DNA of 64,000 nucleotides. Origin: Brassica napus. Its lineage: Eukaryota; Streptophyta; Magnoliopsida; Brassicales; Brassicaceae. The position numbers were made by a program, and so were the translations under genes. Location of the stretch: positions 46,447,218 through 46,511,217 of the forward strand of contig NC_063448.1 in assembly GCF_020379485.1 (NCBI RefSeq), written 5' to 3'. A model generated the notes under the pieces. That model was not told where the DNA came from. It saw only the letters and a list, made by a program, of their open reading frames with translations, and searched no databases. Below are positions 47,976 through 60,301 of this stretch, in pieces; position 1 is the stretch's first letter; the number at the start of each line of letters is the position of its first letter.

Positions 47976-49585
47976 TCAGTTACCAATTTTCATTTAGAAC
48001 TACAGTTAGTCAACACTCAAAATCTCTCGGAAAGATTTTTCTGGCCGTGAAATCTCACAAAATTTAAACCGGAAAGGAAAGCCCATGGGCTTTTCAACTG
48101 CTTACAAACTTTGGTTTAAGGTTTATACTATACTAGTATACTACCCCGTACTACGTACGAGAAAATAATAATTAATTTATTATGTTAAAAATAGTATGAT
48201 TCGTAGCAAAATTGATTCTCAGACGTTAATTCTCATGTATTGTAATATTTGTAGATAATACTTGAGTTTTATAATAATCATATTTGAGAATTTTCTTCTC
48301 CATTTAAGAGCTAGTTTTCTTTTATCTATATATTAATAACAAAGCCCTTCATTTAGTTCAACTTAATTGTGTAACCATGAAAATCAAATTTGATTTTACA
48401 TGAAATTTGATTTGAACAATTAATTAAAGGATTGTTTGGATGAAAATATGATATTTTAACTATGCTGTAAAATAAATACTAAGAAGAATATTACATAATT
48501 TAGGTATTATAATTAATTGACCAATATATAATATAATATTATAGATGTAAACAGAATAACCTCAACCAATACATGCTTATATATATATATATACTACCCA
48601 TGATATTTGTCATTATATAAAATACTATTGAAAATTTGTCAATCTTAATCTTAAGAGTTTTCAGCATTATTTGATAGTTAAAGAGAAAAGAAGAAAAAAA
48701 AAATATTAATCAAGTTTTTGCATCTGACCTATTAATCAAATTTGAGATCACGAGCAGCAAGTGGGTTGAGATCTCTTGGTAAATTGGAGTCCATTTTCTC
48801 ATTCATTCTTCATGAACTCTTGTCAACTTTAATCAGAACATAACTCTAAAACAAAAAAGAGATGAAATGGTGTTGCCAGCTTCTTCACCTTCGGTTGTAG
48901 TGGAACCATTTTGGTTTGAGGAAGAACCATTCCTCTGCAAGAAAAGTAAAAATATAGAAAAAAATCAAAATTACACAACAAAAAAAATCTAATGTTGAGA
49001 ATAAAAGAAAGATTCGGTACTAACTCTTTTTCTAAACAAAAATAAACTGGTTGGCACCACCAACCAATGGATACCAAGGTATTTCCCAAAACCATCTATA
49101 ACTTTCACTTATTTTTTTGTTTACATGACCGTTTCTACCGCTTCAGAACCTTTACAGTCCCCATAAGATTGAAGATTAAAAAAAAAAAAAAAAAAAAAAA
49201 GATTAAAGATTCATCTTTCTCAGAGAAAACAAACATGAACATTTTTTTCTCACAGGAAATAAATATGAACATCAGCTGCTATGTTTTCGTGGAATAAATT
49301 AAACTATTTGTAGAAGTTGACGTAGTGTATGAGAAGAAGGTGGAGATAGTGGCTGAAACGGTTGATAGTCTTGAGACAACTAAAACGATTTTTGCTTTCT
49401 TTTTCTTTTTTTTCGTCACTTTATTTTTGATATAACTGCAAATAAACTGCTTGTATCAGAATTTTTTTTTAATTTAGTATTTGTTTTAAAAGAAATTGAA
49501 CAATAAACATGTGATAGAATCTGATTGGCCATGCGACTTGCGCTTTAGTATTATAGAGGATATTTTTTTGTCAACGAGTTTAAAG
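47976..49585. other. Intergenic AT-rich region
   Basis: 1.6 kb without a recognisable gene. It includes an AT microsatellite near 48579-48594, a poly-A run at about 49176-49200 and short open frames with no domain. It ends at the first copy of repeat X. Confidence 0.5.
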
Positions 49586-51459
49586 TTTACATCTTTATAT
49601 CTTTCATCTTTTTTTGTGATTAATAGCTATACTAGATTAAGACCCGCGCTATATTATTTTATGTATTATATGTTCTTACATATTATGAAATAATAAATAT
49701 ATATTGAATAATTAAAAGTCAGTAACTAGTACATATATAATTAAATTGGTGCGAACGTATAAATCAATTTTATTAATCCAAACAATTTTTTAAAAAATTT
49801 GATAGGATATGTAATTAAATTTAAATGATATTAATATACATAATATATTTTTAATATTAATGTCTATTAAATGATGTTTTCTACTCATATGTTTTTCTTA
49901 TCATATGTATCTTTAATAGCAAAAACTTTAAATTACTGATAACAAAATTTTCATTGTGGGATTAATAATTTTAGTAATTTTTAATTTTTAAAAATTTATC
50001 AATGTTAGTTCAAAACTTTTATCAAAAAAAATTATTCAAAGTAAATTTTGAAATTAAAATATTTATTTATTCAATATGGTTTATATTTTAATTTAGAATG
50101 ATATATATACATATATATTTTAAATCTTAATGATTAATTAAATTAGACTTTTATTTATATGATTTTGTAATCATTTTTATTTTGTCATAACAAAAATTTT
50201 AAACCATGTATCGCAAAATTTGAATGTGAGACTTTTAACAGTTTTAGTAATTTATAGTCGTTTTTTAAAATTCAAAATATAACATATACAGAAAAATCTA
50301 AATTTTTATAATATGGTTATTGTAATTTTTTTAAATTATTTTAATAGTTTAAAACTAAACAAATTTGATAGAAGATACATTATTTTTTTATCAGATCTTT
50401 ATTTTTCAAAATCATTAATTGTCATATATACTTTAGCAACATTAGGCAATTCAGTAATCTTTATTTAAGAAAATAATAAATGACATTAATAATGAATTTA
50501 TGGTTAGTTTAATAAAAAGCTTATAATATAATTAGATGGACCAACATATTTCTCTAATAATTCTAAGAATCATCCTAGTGATGACACGTGAATACAAAAA
50601 GAAGTTATAATGTTTCACAAATAATATATAGGAGATGCTCATTATGTCACTAGAAAATGTAATCTGCCACTGATAATTATTAACATCCTTTTAGACATCC
50701 TTCGATATATTTTCATTTTCTTTCCACGTTTCTGAACGTGTGTGATAGGATCTAGATACGAAGTTATTGGAGTGTTACTTAGAATGTTCTGGAAAGAAAT
50801 TGCTTATGAGTGGTTTGCTGGAGACACTCACGTTAAGCATCATTTATAAGATTCTCAGAAATTAGAAATCTGTGCCGGGTTGGGTTATTGTTGGTGTGCT
50901 TGGACTGAAACTGATGTGTTTACCCAGAGATGGTAGTTCTACTGGTAAACCCTTCTAGTTTAAGGGTAGTTCAATCAGGGCATATTGAGTTTCAGTTTAT
51001 GCGAGAAGAGATTTAACAACTGGTTTGTCCCTGATTCAGAAAATTATAGATTTTGGTCCATAAATTGTTGAATTCAAAATAATTTTTTTTTTAATTCAAA
51101 ATATATAAGTTTTTCTATGTGATTGTATGTTTTCTTAATTTAGTTGGACTACAATTTATTGGGATATTACTTTTTTCCAGTGGCTTTAGTTACTGCAACT
51201 ATAAACTTCTTCAGTTGATGTTGTGCTGGTTCCACTGAATGTGAAATAAAATCAGATGGTAAAAAAAAAATCTTTTTGTACAAAATAACACAAGTATCCA
51301 GCATTTTTTTAATATATTTAGTATTTTCTTGTTCTTCATAGAATATCGTCCTTCTCTTTATCGAATCGAAAGAGTTCGGAACAACTAACAAACACCATAT
51401 GTATTTGGAAAATGTTAGGCATCCTATATAAATAACTATCAATTCATTTTGAGGTTAAA
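49586..51459. repeat. Unclassified repeat X, copy A (with nested Helitron)
   Basis: Copy A aligns in the same orientation with 57541-59623. It starts TTTACATCTTTATATC and ends GAGGTTAAA. Shared landmarks are GATTAATAGCTATA, GTGTGATAGGATCTAG, GACACTCACGTTAAGCATC and CCCAGAGATGGTAG. Its 49632-50635 interior is a Helitron absent from copy B; without it the repeat is about 870 bp. It has no coding capacity and ends match no family I know. Confidence 0.85.
49632..50635 (-). mobile_element. Non-autonomous Helitron, 1,004 bp
   Basis: On the minus strand it starts TCTCCTATATATTA, typical of the plant Helitron 5' end, and ends GCGCGGGTCTTAATCTAG with the terminal CTAG. The insertion lies exactly between A (49631) and T (50636), with no target duplication, as Helitrons do. 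The related repeat copy at 57587/57588 shows the uninterrupted site AGCTATA-TGCTCATT. Only one GC arm of the expected 3' hairpin is left. It carries no Rep/helicase gene. Confidence 0.9.
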
Positions 51460-52281
51460 CTGTGATGCAAAAGTCCAAGCACCATTCACTAAACATATGT
51501 CTGGAAATCATATGACTAGGGAATCCAAAATCTATTTATTAGTGTTTATATATATATATATATATATATAATATTCCTTTATCAATAGAAATATTTGTGA
51601 GATTTTTTTTTTCATTTTTATAGAATTTATTAATAAATGTATTGAGTTAGTGTATTATCAAATTATAATAATTCTAAATGTTTTAGCATTATTTCATATT
51701 AACAAATAGTTTTAGTATGATTGACCATGTTCAAATGTTTATGACAATACTGACTAACATTGACATATATTTAATTTATGGAATTATCTTTGTTAATATT
51801 AATGAAGTTAAATTAGTTTATGAAGTTTGTGATTTTTATTATATTATAATATATATTTGGTATTATATAAAATATAAAAGACATATTGTTAAAATTTTCC
51901 TTAAAAGATCTAAAGGCATTGGAGTGACACCATGTGCATGTTGTTTTTTTTTTTATCAAACTATTATTCAGAAGTTTATTAGCAAGTGCTTTAGAACTGA
52001 TGCAGAATCTTTCTATAGCCCAAATTATTTTGTAAAGAATAAATATTTTTAAAGCTATAGATTTTTTATCTTTTGTGTTTATTTTTGGGTGAAAAAATAA
52101 AATATATAAAATACTTATATTTGGATTTAAAAAAATTATATGTAAATCTTTTCAAACTTACAGCAAAAGAGTTTACCGCAAAAATATTTGAAACCACATC
52201 AAAAAGATCTATTGTTTTAATTCTACGGCCAAAAATATAAAATTATAGCATATTCCAGTAAAGCTCATAGTCTATTTGTTA
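51460..52281. other. AT-rich spacer
   Basis: No gene was seen. A TA dinucleotide run lies at about 51547-51572. The 111-codon open frame at 51717-52052 has no recognisable domain and AT-driven composition. Confidence 0.45.
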
Positions 52282-53290
52282 GAGCATTTCCAACGTATTA
52301 TTCCATTTTCAACTCCAAAATAGTGTAACTCCAAAATGAAGTTGAGTTATACTCCAATGTAATACTTCATTTTTTATTCCAAAAATAAATATTCCTGAAT
52401 GATTCATTTTTTATTTAGTTAATAATTGTTAGTAATACTTTCAATTATAAAAAATTTACAGTTAACCCCAACTATTTTATGTTTACAAAACTTCTATTAA
52501 AATATATTTTATTTAAATTAAACATTTATCATTAAAAATACAATAAATCATAAAATATATAAGTTACCATATTTTGTTTTAGTAGTGAGCATTAGAATAT
52601 TTTTCCACACAAGATCAACTAATATATTATGTAACGAACAATGAGATTTTTATCTTTGATTTTCCTAAATCGAATAAGAAAATTCTGAAATCGAAAATTT
52701 TCATCTTTTGCAATTTCAATATCCATGGCTTCTCTTCCAACTTCAACTGGTCTAGTTAAAAAATGTATTAAAAGAACAAAAAGCAGAAAAAAAAAATTGT
52801 TTTGTAATTTGAATTTCATACATGATCCAAATGTTTGTGCATATATCAAACTCAACAAGTACAAATGTTGATCCACAAGATAAAAAAACTCATCTGTTCT
52901 GTTTGGAAAATACTTCACCGATCTCGTTAGTTCTGATACCGGATTATTAATCACTTATTTTATAATAGTTATGCTTAGTTTTTATTTTTATTACTTTATG
53001 CATTTTTATGTAAAATTATTAAATAATCTTTCGTAGACTATCTTTTGGGAGTATCATATTTTTTTTCATGTTACTGTATCGTTTTAAATATTATTTAAAT
53101 ATAAAACAAAAACATTCAAAATTAAAAGGATTACTTTATAAATAAAAAAAGTCAAACTCCGAAATGGAGTAATAAGAATGAAGTAACACTAGCTATTACT
53201 CCATTTTGGAGTTGAATATAGAATGAGATTGGAGAAGATTTTACTCCAAAATAAAATTTGGAGTAAAAAAATAGTAGAATTGGAGATGCA
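52282..53290. mobile_element. Second GAGCATCTCC-type TIR element
   Basis: The left end GAGCATTTCCAAC and the reverse complement of the right end TGCATCTCCAATTC form an imperfect inverted terminal repeat. Subterminal repeats mirror each other: TAACTCCAAAATGAAGTT on the left, ACTCCATTTTGGAGTTGA on the right. It is about 1 kb, non-coding, with termini like 11619-12685. The target duplication is unclear. Confidence 0.6.
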
Positions 53291-54036
53291 TTTATATTTT
53301 ATCCTGCGATTAATCAAAATTATTAAAACACAACTAATCATTTAAATTTGTAGTAATTGCTGAGTTTCTTCCTTTTAATCATCTTCTATGGCAGTACTAT
53401 TGTAAATTAATGGCAATCAAAACTATTAAAACAGAAGGTCATTTTTTGAAGTGCCCTTCTATTTCAACAATATTTACAGATCTTTGTCATTGAAATATTT
53501 AAAACGTATGGTTTTTATTTAATTCTGTATTTTTATTTAATAGAAAAACATGGAAACTGTGAATCTGGATACAAGAGATCACTGCAGATTTGCAAATCCG
53601 GGGTTTCAAGTTAGGAGATTTGTACAAGGTGATTACGAAGGCGATTTGTCTGACGGATCGGAGAATTCGTGATATAGTAAACGCGTGGGAGACACGTGGA
53701 ATAAGGAGAGTGGGTGTTGGAGGTATGCATTTGGTTGTTACGGGAATAAAGGATGGCTAATCAGAAGGAGACAGCTGGCAAGAGGGTAACAAACGAGTCG
53801 ACTCAAGACGTTAGCTCAATGAGTTGAGGAACGAGAGAGACGACGAGTTTAAATACATCTTTTGCAGCTTCTTTTCATTTCATTCAGAAATATATTATGT
53901 TAACCTTGTTCTGGGTTACGATTTGTACTTCGATTCATATCGTTTGAGGATTTATAAAGGATCTTCTACGTTTGAGTTATGGATTGTTGTTTTACGAACA
54001 GCAATTCGATCATAGCGACGGATTCATCGCTATCAG

Positions 54037-54048
54037 TGGTATCAGAGC
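54037..54048 (+). promoter_or_regulatory. tRNA-Met primer-binding site of the Gypsy element
   Basis: TGGTATCAGAGC, identical to the primer site of Copia 1 but on the plus strand. It is about 28 bp before the gag ATG and just after a CGCTATCA sequence that would be the LTR end. Confidence 0.88.
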
Positions 54049-54075
54049 TTGACGATTCCTTGGTTACATGATTCA

Positions 54076-57000
54076 ATGGCGGAGACGAGATCGCAGGCGT
54101 TACTGAAAGGCGTGGCTCGTGAGACGGAGGAAGCTTTGAGTACTCGATTCGAGCAGATGACGGAGAGAACTCAAGCTCTCGAAGTTTCCGTTTCGAAGAT
54201 CGATAGCAATATCACGAGATCTTTGCGTTCATGAAGAAGATGTCGAACGGCAAAGATCTGATGGAAGCGACGACGAGTGGTGAGTAGATTCGTGATGCAA
54301 GCTCACCGATTCATGCGTCGACTCAAGATATTCAACGAGAACATCAGCATCCTTATCACGCGCGTACAAATCATCATTATAATGGTAGATCGAGACTATC
54401 TAGGATATATTTTCCTCGATTTAATGGTGAGAAGGTGGAAGAATGGTTGAGTAAGGCTGATCAGTTCTTTCAAATTGAAAATACTCACGAAGAGTCGAAA
54501 GTTGGAATAGTGTTTCTTCACCTTGATGGTTTGGCGTCAGCTTGGCATCAAGCTTTGGTTAAGGGAGAAGAAGGAAGAGGAATGCTGCGGAATTGGCAGA
54601 TCTATAAGATACTCATCACTGAACGTTTTGAGGAAGTTTTAGATGATCCAATCTCAGAATTGAAGAATCTTAAGGAGACTGAAGGTATTAAGGAGTATCA
54701 TGTGAAGTTTGAGCTGATTCGTGCGAGAATACAAATGTCTGAGGAGTATTTACTGAGTGCTTATCTAGCTGGTTTGCGGTTAGACACACAGATGCATATC
54801 CGTATGTTACGTCCTCAGACTACAAGGCAGTGCTTGGTGTTGGGAAGATTGTATGAACAAGCTCATCCTTGGAAAATGGTTACGAGTGGTTGGTCTGGAG
54901 CGAAGAATCAGGGAGGGAATCATGTTACTAAAGGTTTTGCTTCAGTAACTAAAGACGGAGATAACAAGGGAGTGATTAAACAGAAGGAGAATAATCAACC
55001 CTTGCGCAAGTTTCTGACAAGCGCAGAGATGAGTGATAGGAGAGCTAAAGGATTGTGCTACTATTGTGATGAGAAGTATACACCTGAGCATTATCTCAAG
55101 CACAAGAAGACTCAACTTTTTTTACTTGAGTAAGATGAGATGGAAGACGAGCAAATGGAGTTGATAGAGGAGTTAACTGATGAAGTGTTGGACAACACAG
55201 CTATTGCACAAATATCGATGAATTCAGTGGCTGGTAGTACTGATTACACTACCATGCGAGTTCTAGGAACACATGGGAAGAGATCATTATACATTCTGAT
55301 AGATACAGGGTCCACTCATAACTTCATGGACCAGAGGATTGCAAAGCTATTGGGATGCCGAGTTCAACAATCTAAACGTTCTAAAGTCTCTGTCGCTGAT
55401 GGGAGTAAAATTGATATTGAGGGCAGAATTGAAGGATTTGAGTGGTATTTTCAGCAACATGCGTTTCAGGATGATTTGATGGTTATTCCATTGGAGGGCC
55501 ATGATATGGTTTTGGGAGTACAGTGGCTCGAGAAGTTTGGACCCATTACTTGGGATTTTCAGAAGCTCGAGATGAAGTTCAAATGGGATAACAAGAATAT
55601 CACTCTCCATGGGTTGAAGCAGGGTTCTGTTAGAGAAGTTAAAGCTAAAAGATTGGAGAATATGAAGGATAATGATATTCAACTTCACATGATTTTTTCT
55701 TATGAGGTAGAGGAGTTTGAAGAAGTGATGTTGAAGGCGATTGAAGTGCAGGAGAATGAGAAGAGTTGTGATGTTTTAGTTGAGAAGTTACTAGAGGAGT
55801 TCAAAGAAGTGTTTGATGAACCGACACAACTGCCTCTTTTCCGAGTCAACCATAACCATCAAATTCAGTTGGTTGATGGAGCTAACCCTGTGAACCAGAA
55901 ACCCTATCGTTAAGCTGTTCATAAAAAGAATGAAATAGACAAGATGGTTAAAGAGTTACTTGCTGCAGGAACAATACAGGCCAGTGCGAGTCCTTATGCT
56001 TCTCCTGTAGTCTTGGTTAAGAAGAAAGATAACTCGTGGCGTCTATGTGTGGATTATCGTAAGCTCAATACTATGACTGTTAAGGATCGCTTTCCTATAC
56101 CCTTAACTGAGGATCTAATGGATGAATTGGGAGGTTCTGCCGTGTATTCCAAGATTGATTTACGAGCGGGATATCATCAAGTACGAATGGAGCCAGCTGA
56201 TATACATAAGACTGCGTTCCGAACACATAGCGGGCATTTTGAGTATTTGGTCATGCCATTTGGGTTAACAAATGCTCCAGCAACGTTTCAAGGGCTTATG
56301 AATTCGGTGTTTCAGAAGTATCTTCGGAAATTTGTCCTCATCTTCTTCGATGACATTCTGGTTTATAGCGCCTCAATGGAAGATCATTTGGTTCACCTCA
56401 GATTGGTGTTTGAGTTGATGAAGGAGAACAACTTATTCGCTAAATGCAGTAAGTGTGCTTTTGCCACAAGCAAGGTTGAATACTTAGGGCATTTTATTGA
56501 AGCTGCGGTGTTTCTATGGACCCTGCAAAGGTGAAAGCTATTCAAGAGTGGCCACAACCAAAGAGTTTGAAAGCTTTAAGAGGGTTCTTGGGGATTTCAA
56601 GTTATTACAGACGTTTTGTCAAAAACTTTGGATTTATTACTCTCCCATTAACGGCTATAACGAAGAAGGATTCGCTCTATTGGCATGAGGAAGCACAAAG
56701 AGCCTTTGAGATGTTGAAATATGCTTTATGTACAACGCCTGTCTTGGCCTTACCTCGCTTTGATATAGGGTTTGTAGTTGAAACTGATGCGTCAGGGCAA
56801 GGCATTGGGGCAGTACTGATGCAGGAAGGCCATCCTATAGCTTATATCAGCCGTCATTTGAAAGGGAGACAATTGCATCTGTCGATTTATGAGAAAGAAC
56901 TCTTTGCAGTTGTCTTTGCTGTACAGAAATGGCGACATTACTTGCTCACAAATCACTTTATCATAAAGACAGAACAGAGGAGCTTGAAGTATCTTTTGGA

Positions 57001-57540
57001 GCAACGTTTGAATACTCCAATCCAACAACAATGGCTTCCAAAGCTGTTGGAGTTTGATTATTAGATTCAGTACCGTCAGGGCAAAGATAACGTCGCTGCG
57101 GATGCCTTATCCAGAGTGGAGGGATCTGAGATTTTGCATATGGCTATGACAGTCTTGGACTATGATCTTATGCAACTGATCAAAGAGGCTTATCAGACAG
57201 ATGATTGTTGTAAGACGTTAATTGTTGACCTCACTCTTAAACCAAATGGTACTAAACATTACTCTTGGGTACAAGGTGTTCTGAGACGCAAGAGTAAAAT
57301 TGTTGTTCCTAATGTAGTCTCTTTGAAGGATAAAGTGTTGGAGTGGTTGCATTGTTCGGGACAAGGAGGTCATTCTGGTAGAGACGTGACTATGCAGAGA
57401 GTAAAAGGGTTGTTCTATTGGAAAGGGATGATTAAAGACATTCAATATTATCTACGCAGTTGTTCTGTTTGTCAACAGTGTAAGTATGATACTGCTGCTT
57501 CACCGGGCCCTCTTCAACCTTTACCCATTCCTGAAGCAGG
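54076..57540 (+). pseudogene. Gypsy gag-pol, five or more lesions and 3' truncated
   Basis: Gag starts MAETRSQALLKG at 54076. The retrotrans-gag domain follows (EEWLSKADQFFQIE...YLAGLRLDTQMHIRMLRP). The knuckle-like CYYCDEKYTPEHYLK has lost its last cysteine. Protease shows LIDTGSTHNFMD (about 55300). RT shows [13 protein letters not shown] and FFDDILVYS (about 56346). RNase H shows VVETDASGQGIGAVL (about 56770). The integrase HHCC finger is at 57350-57490 (HCSGQGGHSG...CSVCQQC). Lesions: a stop between gag parts (54232), stops at 55131, 55911 and 57062, and a frameshift near 56505. All the stops sit inside otherwise conserved sequence, so decay is moderate. The order PR-RT-RH-IN marks it as Ty3/Gypsy. 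Confidence 0.92.
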
Positions 57541-58213
57541 TTTACATCTTTATATCTTTCATCTTCTTTTGGTGATTAATAGCTATATGCTCATTATGCC
57601 ACTAGAAAATGTAATCTGCAAACTGATAATTATTAACATCTTTTTAGACGTCCTTGGATATATTTTCATTTTTCTTCACGTTTCTGAAAGTGTGTGATAG
57701 GATCTAGCAGTGATACGAAGTTATTGAGGTATTACTTAGAATGTTCTGGGAAGAACATACTTATTAGTGGTTTGCTGGAGACACTCACGTTAAGCATCAT
57801 TTATAGGATTCTCAGAAGTTAGAAAGCTGTGCAGGGTTGGGTTATTGTTGGTGTGCTTGGAGTGAAGCTGATGTGTTTACCCAGAGATGGTAGTTCTACT
57901 GGTAAAACCTTCTAGTTTAAGGATAGATGTGCCAAATTTGAGTTTTAGTTTATGCAGGAATAGGATTTAACAATCGGTTCGTTCCTGATTCAGAAAATTA
58001 TAGATTTTGGTCCATAATTTGTTGAGTTAAAAAAAATTGTTTATTTATTTAAAAAATATATAAGTTTCTCTATGTTATTGTATGCTTTCTTTATTTGGTT
58101 GGACTACAGTTTATTGGGATATTACTTTTTTTCACTAGCTTTATTTACTGCAAATATAAACTTCTTCAGTTGATGTTGTGTTGGTTAATAAAATCAGATG
58201 GTAAAAAAAAAAT

Positions 58214-58640
58214 ACAGTAGAACCTCCATGTTGGTACTTTGAAATTTTATTAATTTATAGAGATATTAATTTATAAAAGTTTTCTTATTTAGATTTCTTA
58301 TTTTAAGATATATTTATTCTATGATAGAAAAATATATAGACATTAATTGTTATTTTTTTGAAATTGGACGTTTATATTAATTTTATTATATTATTTTGTA
58401 TATATAATATATAATTCTATAGAACTTAAATGTGGTTTTAAATATAATATTACTAAATCTCATCAAAATATATTATGTGCTAAGAAAATAAGAAAATAAT
58501 TTCTGAATATAAAATAAACAATATAATAATAGGTTTTTACGTATATAAAATATGTATACATATAAATTAGGCCTGAGCATTTTAACCTAGACCCAAAAAC
58601 CCGAACCGGAACGACCTGAAAATACCCGACCCGAAAATAC
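58214..58640. mobile_element. Insertion in repeat X copy B (about 430 bp)
   Basis: It is present in copy B and absent from copy A between the poly-A run after CAGATGGT and CACAAGTATCCA. It starts TACAGTAGAACCTCC, a word I associate with a common Brassicaceae MITE-like repeat, and ends in an ACCCGAACCGG-type patch. No target duplication was resolved because the left edge is a homopolymer. Confidence 0.5.
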
Positions 58641-58781
58641 CACAAGTATCCATCATTTTTTATATTTAGCATTTCTTGTTCTTCAATGAATATCGTCTTC
58701 CTCTTTATCGAATTGAAAGAGTTCTGAACAACTAAGAAACACCATGTATTTGGAAAAGGTTAGGTGTCCGTTTCCTATATA

Positions 58782-59593
58782 TATAAAACCATTTTTCTAA
58801 AAATCGGCCGCGGAAACGTTTAATCAGCCGATTACACGTGATTCGGTTAGGCCCATGGCGAAATGGGCCACTTCGGTTGAATTACGCGGTGAGCCGAGTA
58901 ATAAGCGTGGACTGTGTTGATTTATAAAACTCGGCCGCGTAATGGACAAAATCGCTTGGTTAGAAATCGGTTATTCCACATTGAATCTTCGTTTCATCCG
59001 CAGTGATAGTTAACGAAGACTGACAAAAGCATTTTTGGTGTGAGGACTGGCTTGAAACAAAAGCGTTTTTTCTTTGTCTGTGATTAGGTTTATGTGTTTT
59101 AACATAAGAACAAGCTGATTCAGCAAAATAAGATCACTAAAAAAATACAGCAGAAGAAGAAGGTAACTCTAGTCATATTTTGGTTGAAGCTTGAGGTGTC
59201 AGTAGCTAGGTAACACGTGACAATTGTTTCATGTAAATTTGCATATTGATCTCTATAAAGTATTTATTGTTAGTATTTAACCCCATTATTTCCATTATGG
59301 AAGTGTTTCAACAACTCTTTTTTCTCCTATATGTGATTTGTTTTTATATTTTGTACTACTAGATTTGAATTGTAAATAATATAATTGTATTGTTGTGAAA
59401 ATTTTGGTATGTATTTACAAATCTATAATTTTGTGCCAAGAATATTTTGTATTATACATATAAATAAGGTATTATACATATAAAAGTATAAAAATTCCTC
59501 CTCGCGTACTCTTCAATTTTTTTCGATTTTCTAATAAATCGCTAGGCCCTAGTTTGCCCCATCCGTAGCGCCTAACGAGTTTCCGAACAAAGT
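58782..59593. mobile_element. Insertion in repeat X copy B (about 810 bp)
   Basis: It interrupts the copy-B sequence CCTATATA-ATAACTATC, which is continuous in copy A (51423-51439). The interior is GC-richer at its left end (AATCGGCCGCGGAAACG, GGCCCATGGCGAAATGGG) and ends TCGCTAGGCCCTAGTTTG...CCGAACAAAG. It is non-coding and the family was not identified. Confidence 0.55.
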
Positions 59594-59623
59594 ATATAAC
59601 TATCAATTTCATTTGAGGTTAAA

Positions 59624-60014
59624 TTCATAATTTCCAGGTTGAATTGTTTTACACGCCAAACAACATACATAACTGGTCCAACAAAATAATTGAGATATGA
59701 TCAAAGTTGAACAAGCCAAAGAGCTACCATCTTGTAAGAGATGTGATTGGTCTGTATATATTTTCAATCATATATATAAAGATATTTTCATATAACTGAT
59801 CAAAACGTTATTAATTTTCTTTTTAAAGTTGAATTCCATTTGTTTATAGACAGTGCGAGCCAGAACTTAAATCTCATTATTATTATTATATAAATAAACA
59901 TAACGAAAACTAATACATGCTAATCTAACAAAAGTAGTGAATTATAAGTTACCTTTACCATGATTCCATGAACTAGCACAAGATAAAAGAAAACATGAAG
60001 AAGCAAGCAAAAAC
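59624..60014. other. Spacer 3' of the small gene
   Basis: AT-rich 3' flank of the minus-strand gene at 60.0 kb. No further structure was recognised. Confidence 0.45.
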
Positions 60015-60257
60015 TCAAGGAGTAATGGTTTTGTATTTAGGATCAGAGACTCGGTTCTCGTAGAACCTAGAGATAAAAGAAGTTGCTCTTCTATCGACCC
60101 CTGGCTCAGCGATCCAAAGCCGTCCATCTTCATCACTGGTCATGATTCTTGACCTTATGATCACTCCTTCTTCGCTCCAATCTTCTCCATTGTTTGAGCA
60201 GCACGGTAACAAAGCTCTTATTACTGAAAACGATGACGATTTCTTGTACCCACCCAT
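60015..60257 (-). CDS. Small uncharacterised plant protein, 80 residues
   Basis: A single-exon frame MGGYKKSSSFSVIRALLPCC...KTITP. The N-terminal half is serine- and cysteine-containing and could be lipid-modified or mitochondrial, but no clear signal is present. The C-terminal half, DEDGRLWIAEPGVDRRATSFISRFYENRVSDP, looks like a conserved motif. The pattern VDxxAxxFIxxFYE recalls the C-terminal motif of DUF761 / cotton-fibre-type plant proteins, though the family link is an inference. A good TATA box 45-52 bp upstream and protein-like composition support a real gene. Neighbours are repeats, so synteny offers no help. Function unknown. Confidence 0.7.
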   Translation of the reverse strand: MGGYKKSSSFSVIRALLPCCSNNGEDWSEEGVIIRSRIMTSDEDGRLWIAEPGVDRRATSFISRFYENRVSDPKYKTITP

Positions 60258-60301
60258 CTTGATCTATGTTAATGTTATATATGTATACATCTAAGTTTTC
60301 A

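Larger units (their letters stand above)
53660..57540 (+). mobile_element. Truncated Ty3/Gypsy retrotransposon
   Basis: A leader or 5' LTR-like segment ends at about 54036, just before a primer-binding site. Gag, protease, RT, RNase H and the integrase zinc finger follow on the plus strand. The sequence stops at 57540 inside the integrase, where repeat X copy B begins, so the integrase core, the chromatin-targeting tail and the 3' LTR are missing. The left boundary is an estimate: a TATA-like GTTTAAATAC lies near 53848, but no second LTR exists to define the start. Confidence 0.85.
57541..59623. repeat. Unclassified repeat X, copy B (Helitron-free)
   Basis: The second copy of the repeat at 49586-51459, in the same orientation and roughly 90% similar by eye. 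It contains the empty Helitron site at 57587/57588. It carries two insertions not found in copy A, about 58214-58640 and 58782-59593. The left edge abuts the truncated Gypsy integrase. Confidence 0.85.

Noticed and set aside
49586..59623. Repeat X copies as the LTR pair of the Gypsy element between them
   Set aside because: The Gypsy primer-binding site at 54037 lies 2.6 kb away from the end of copy A. The copies lack TG...CA ends, and the integrase is cut off at copy B, so they do not behave as LTRs.
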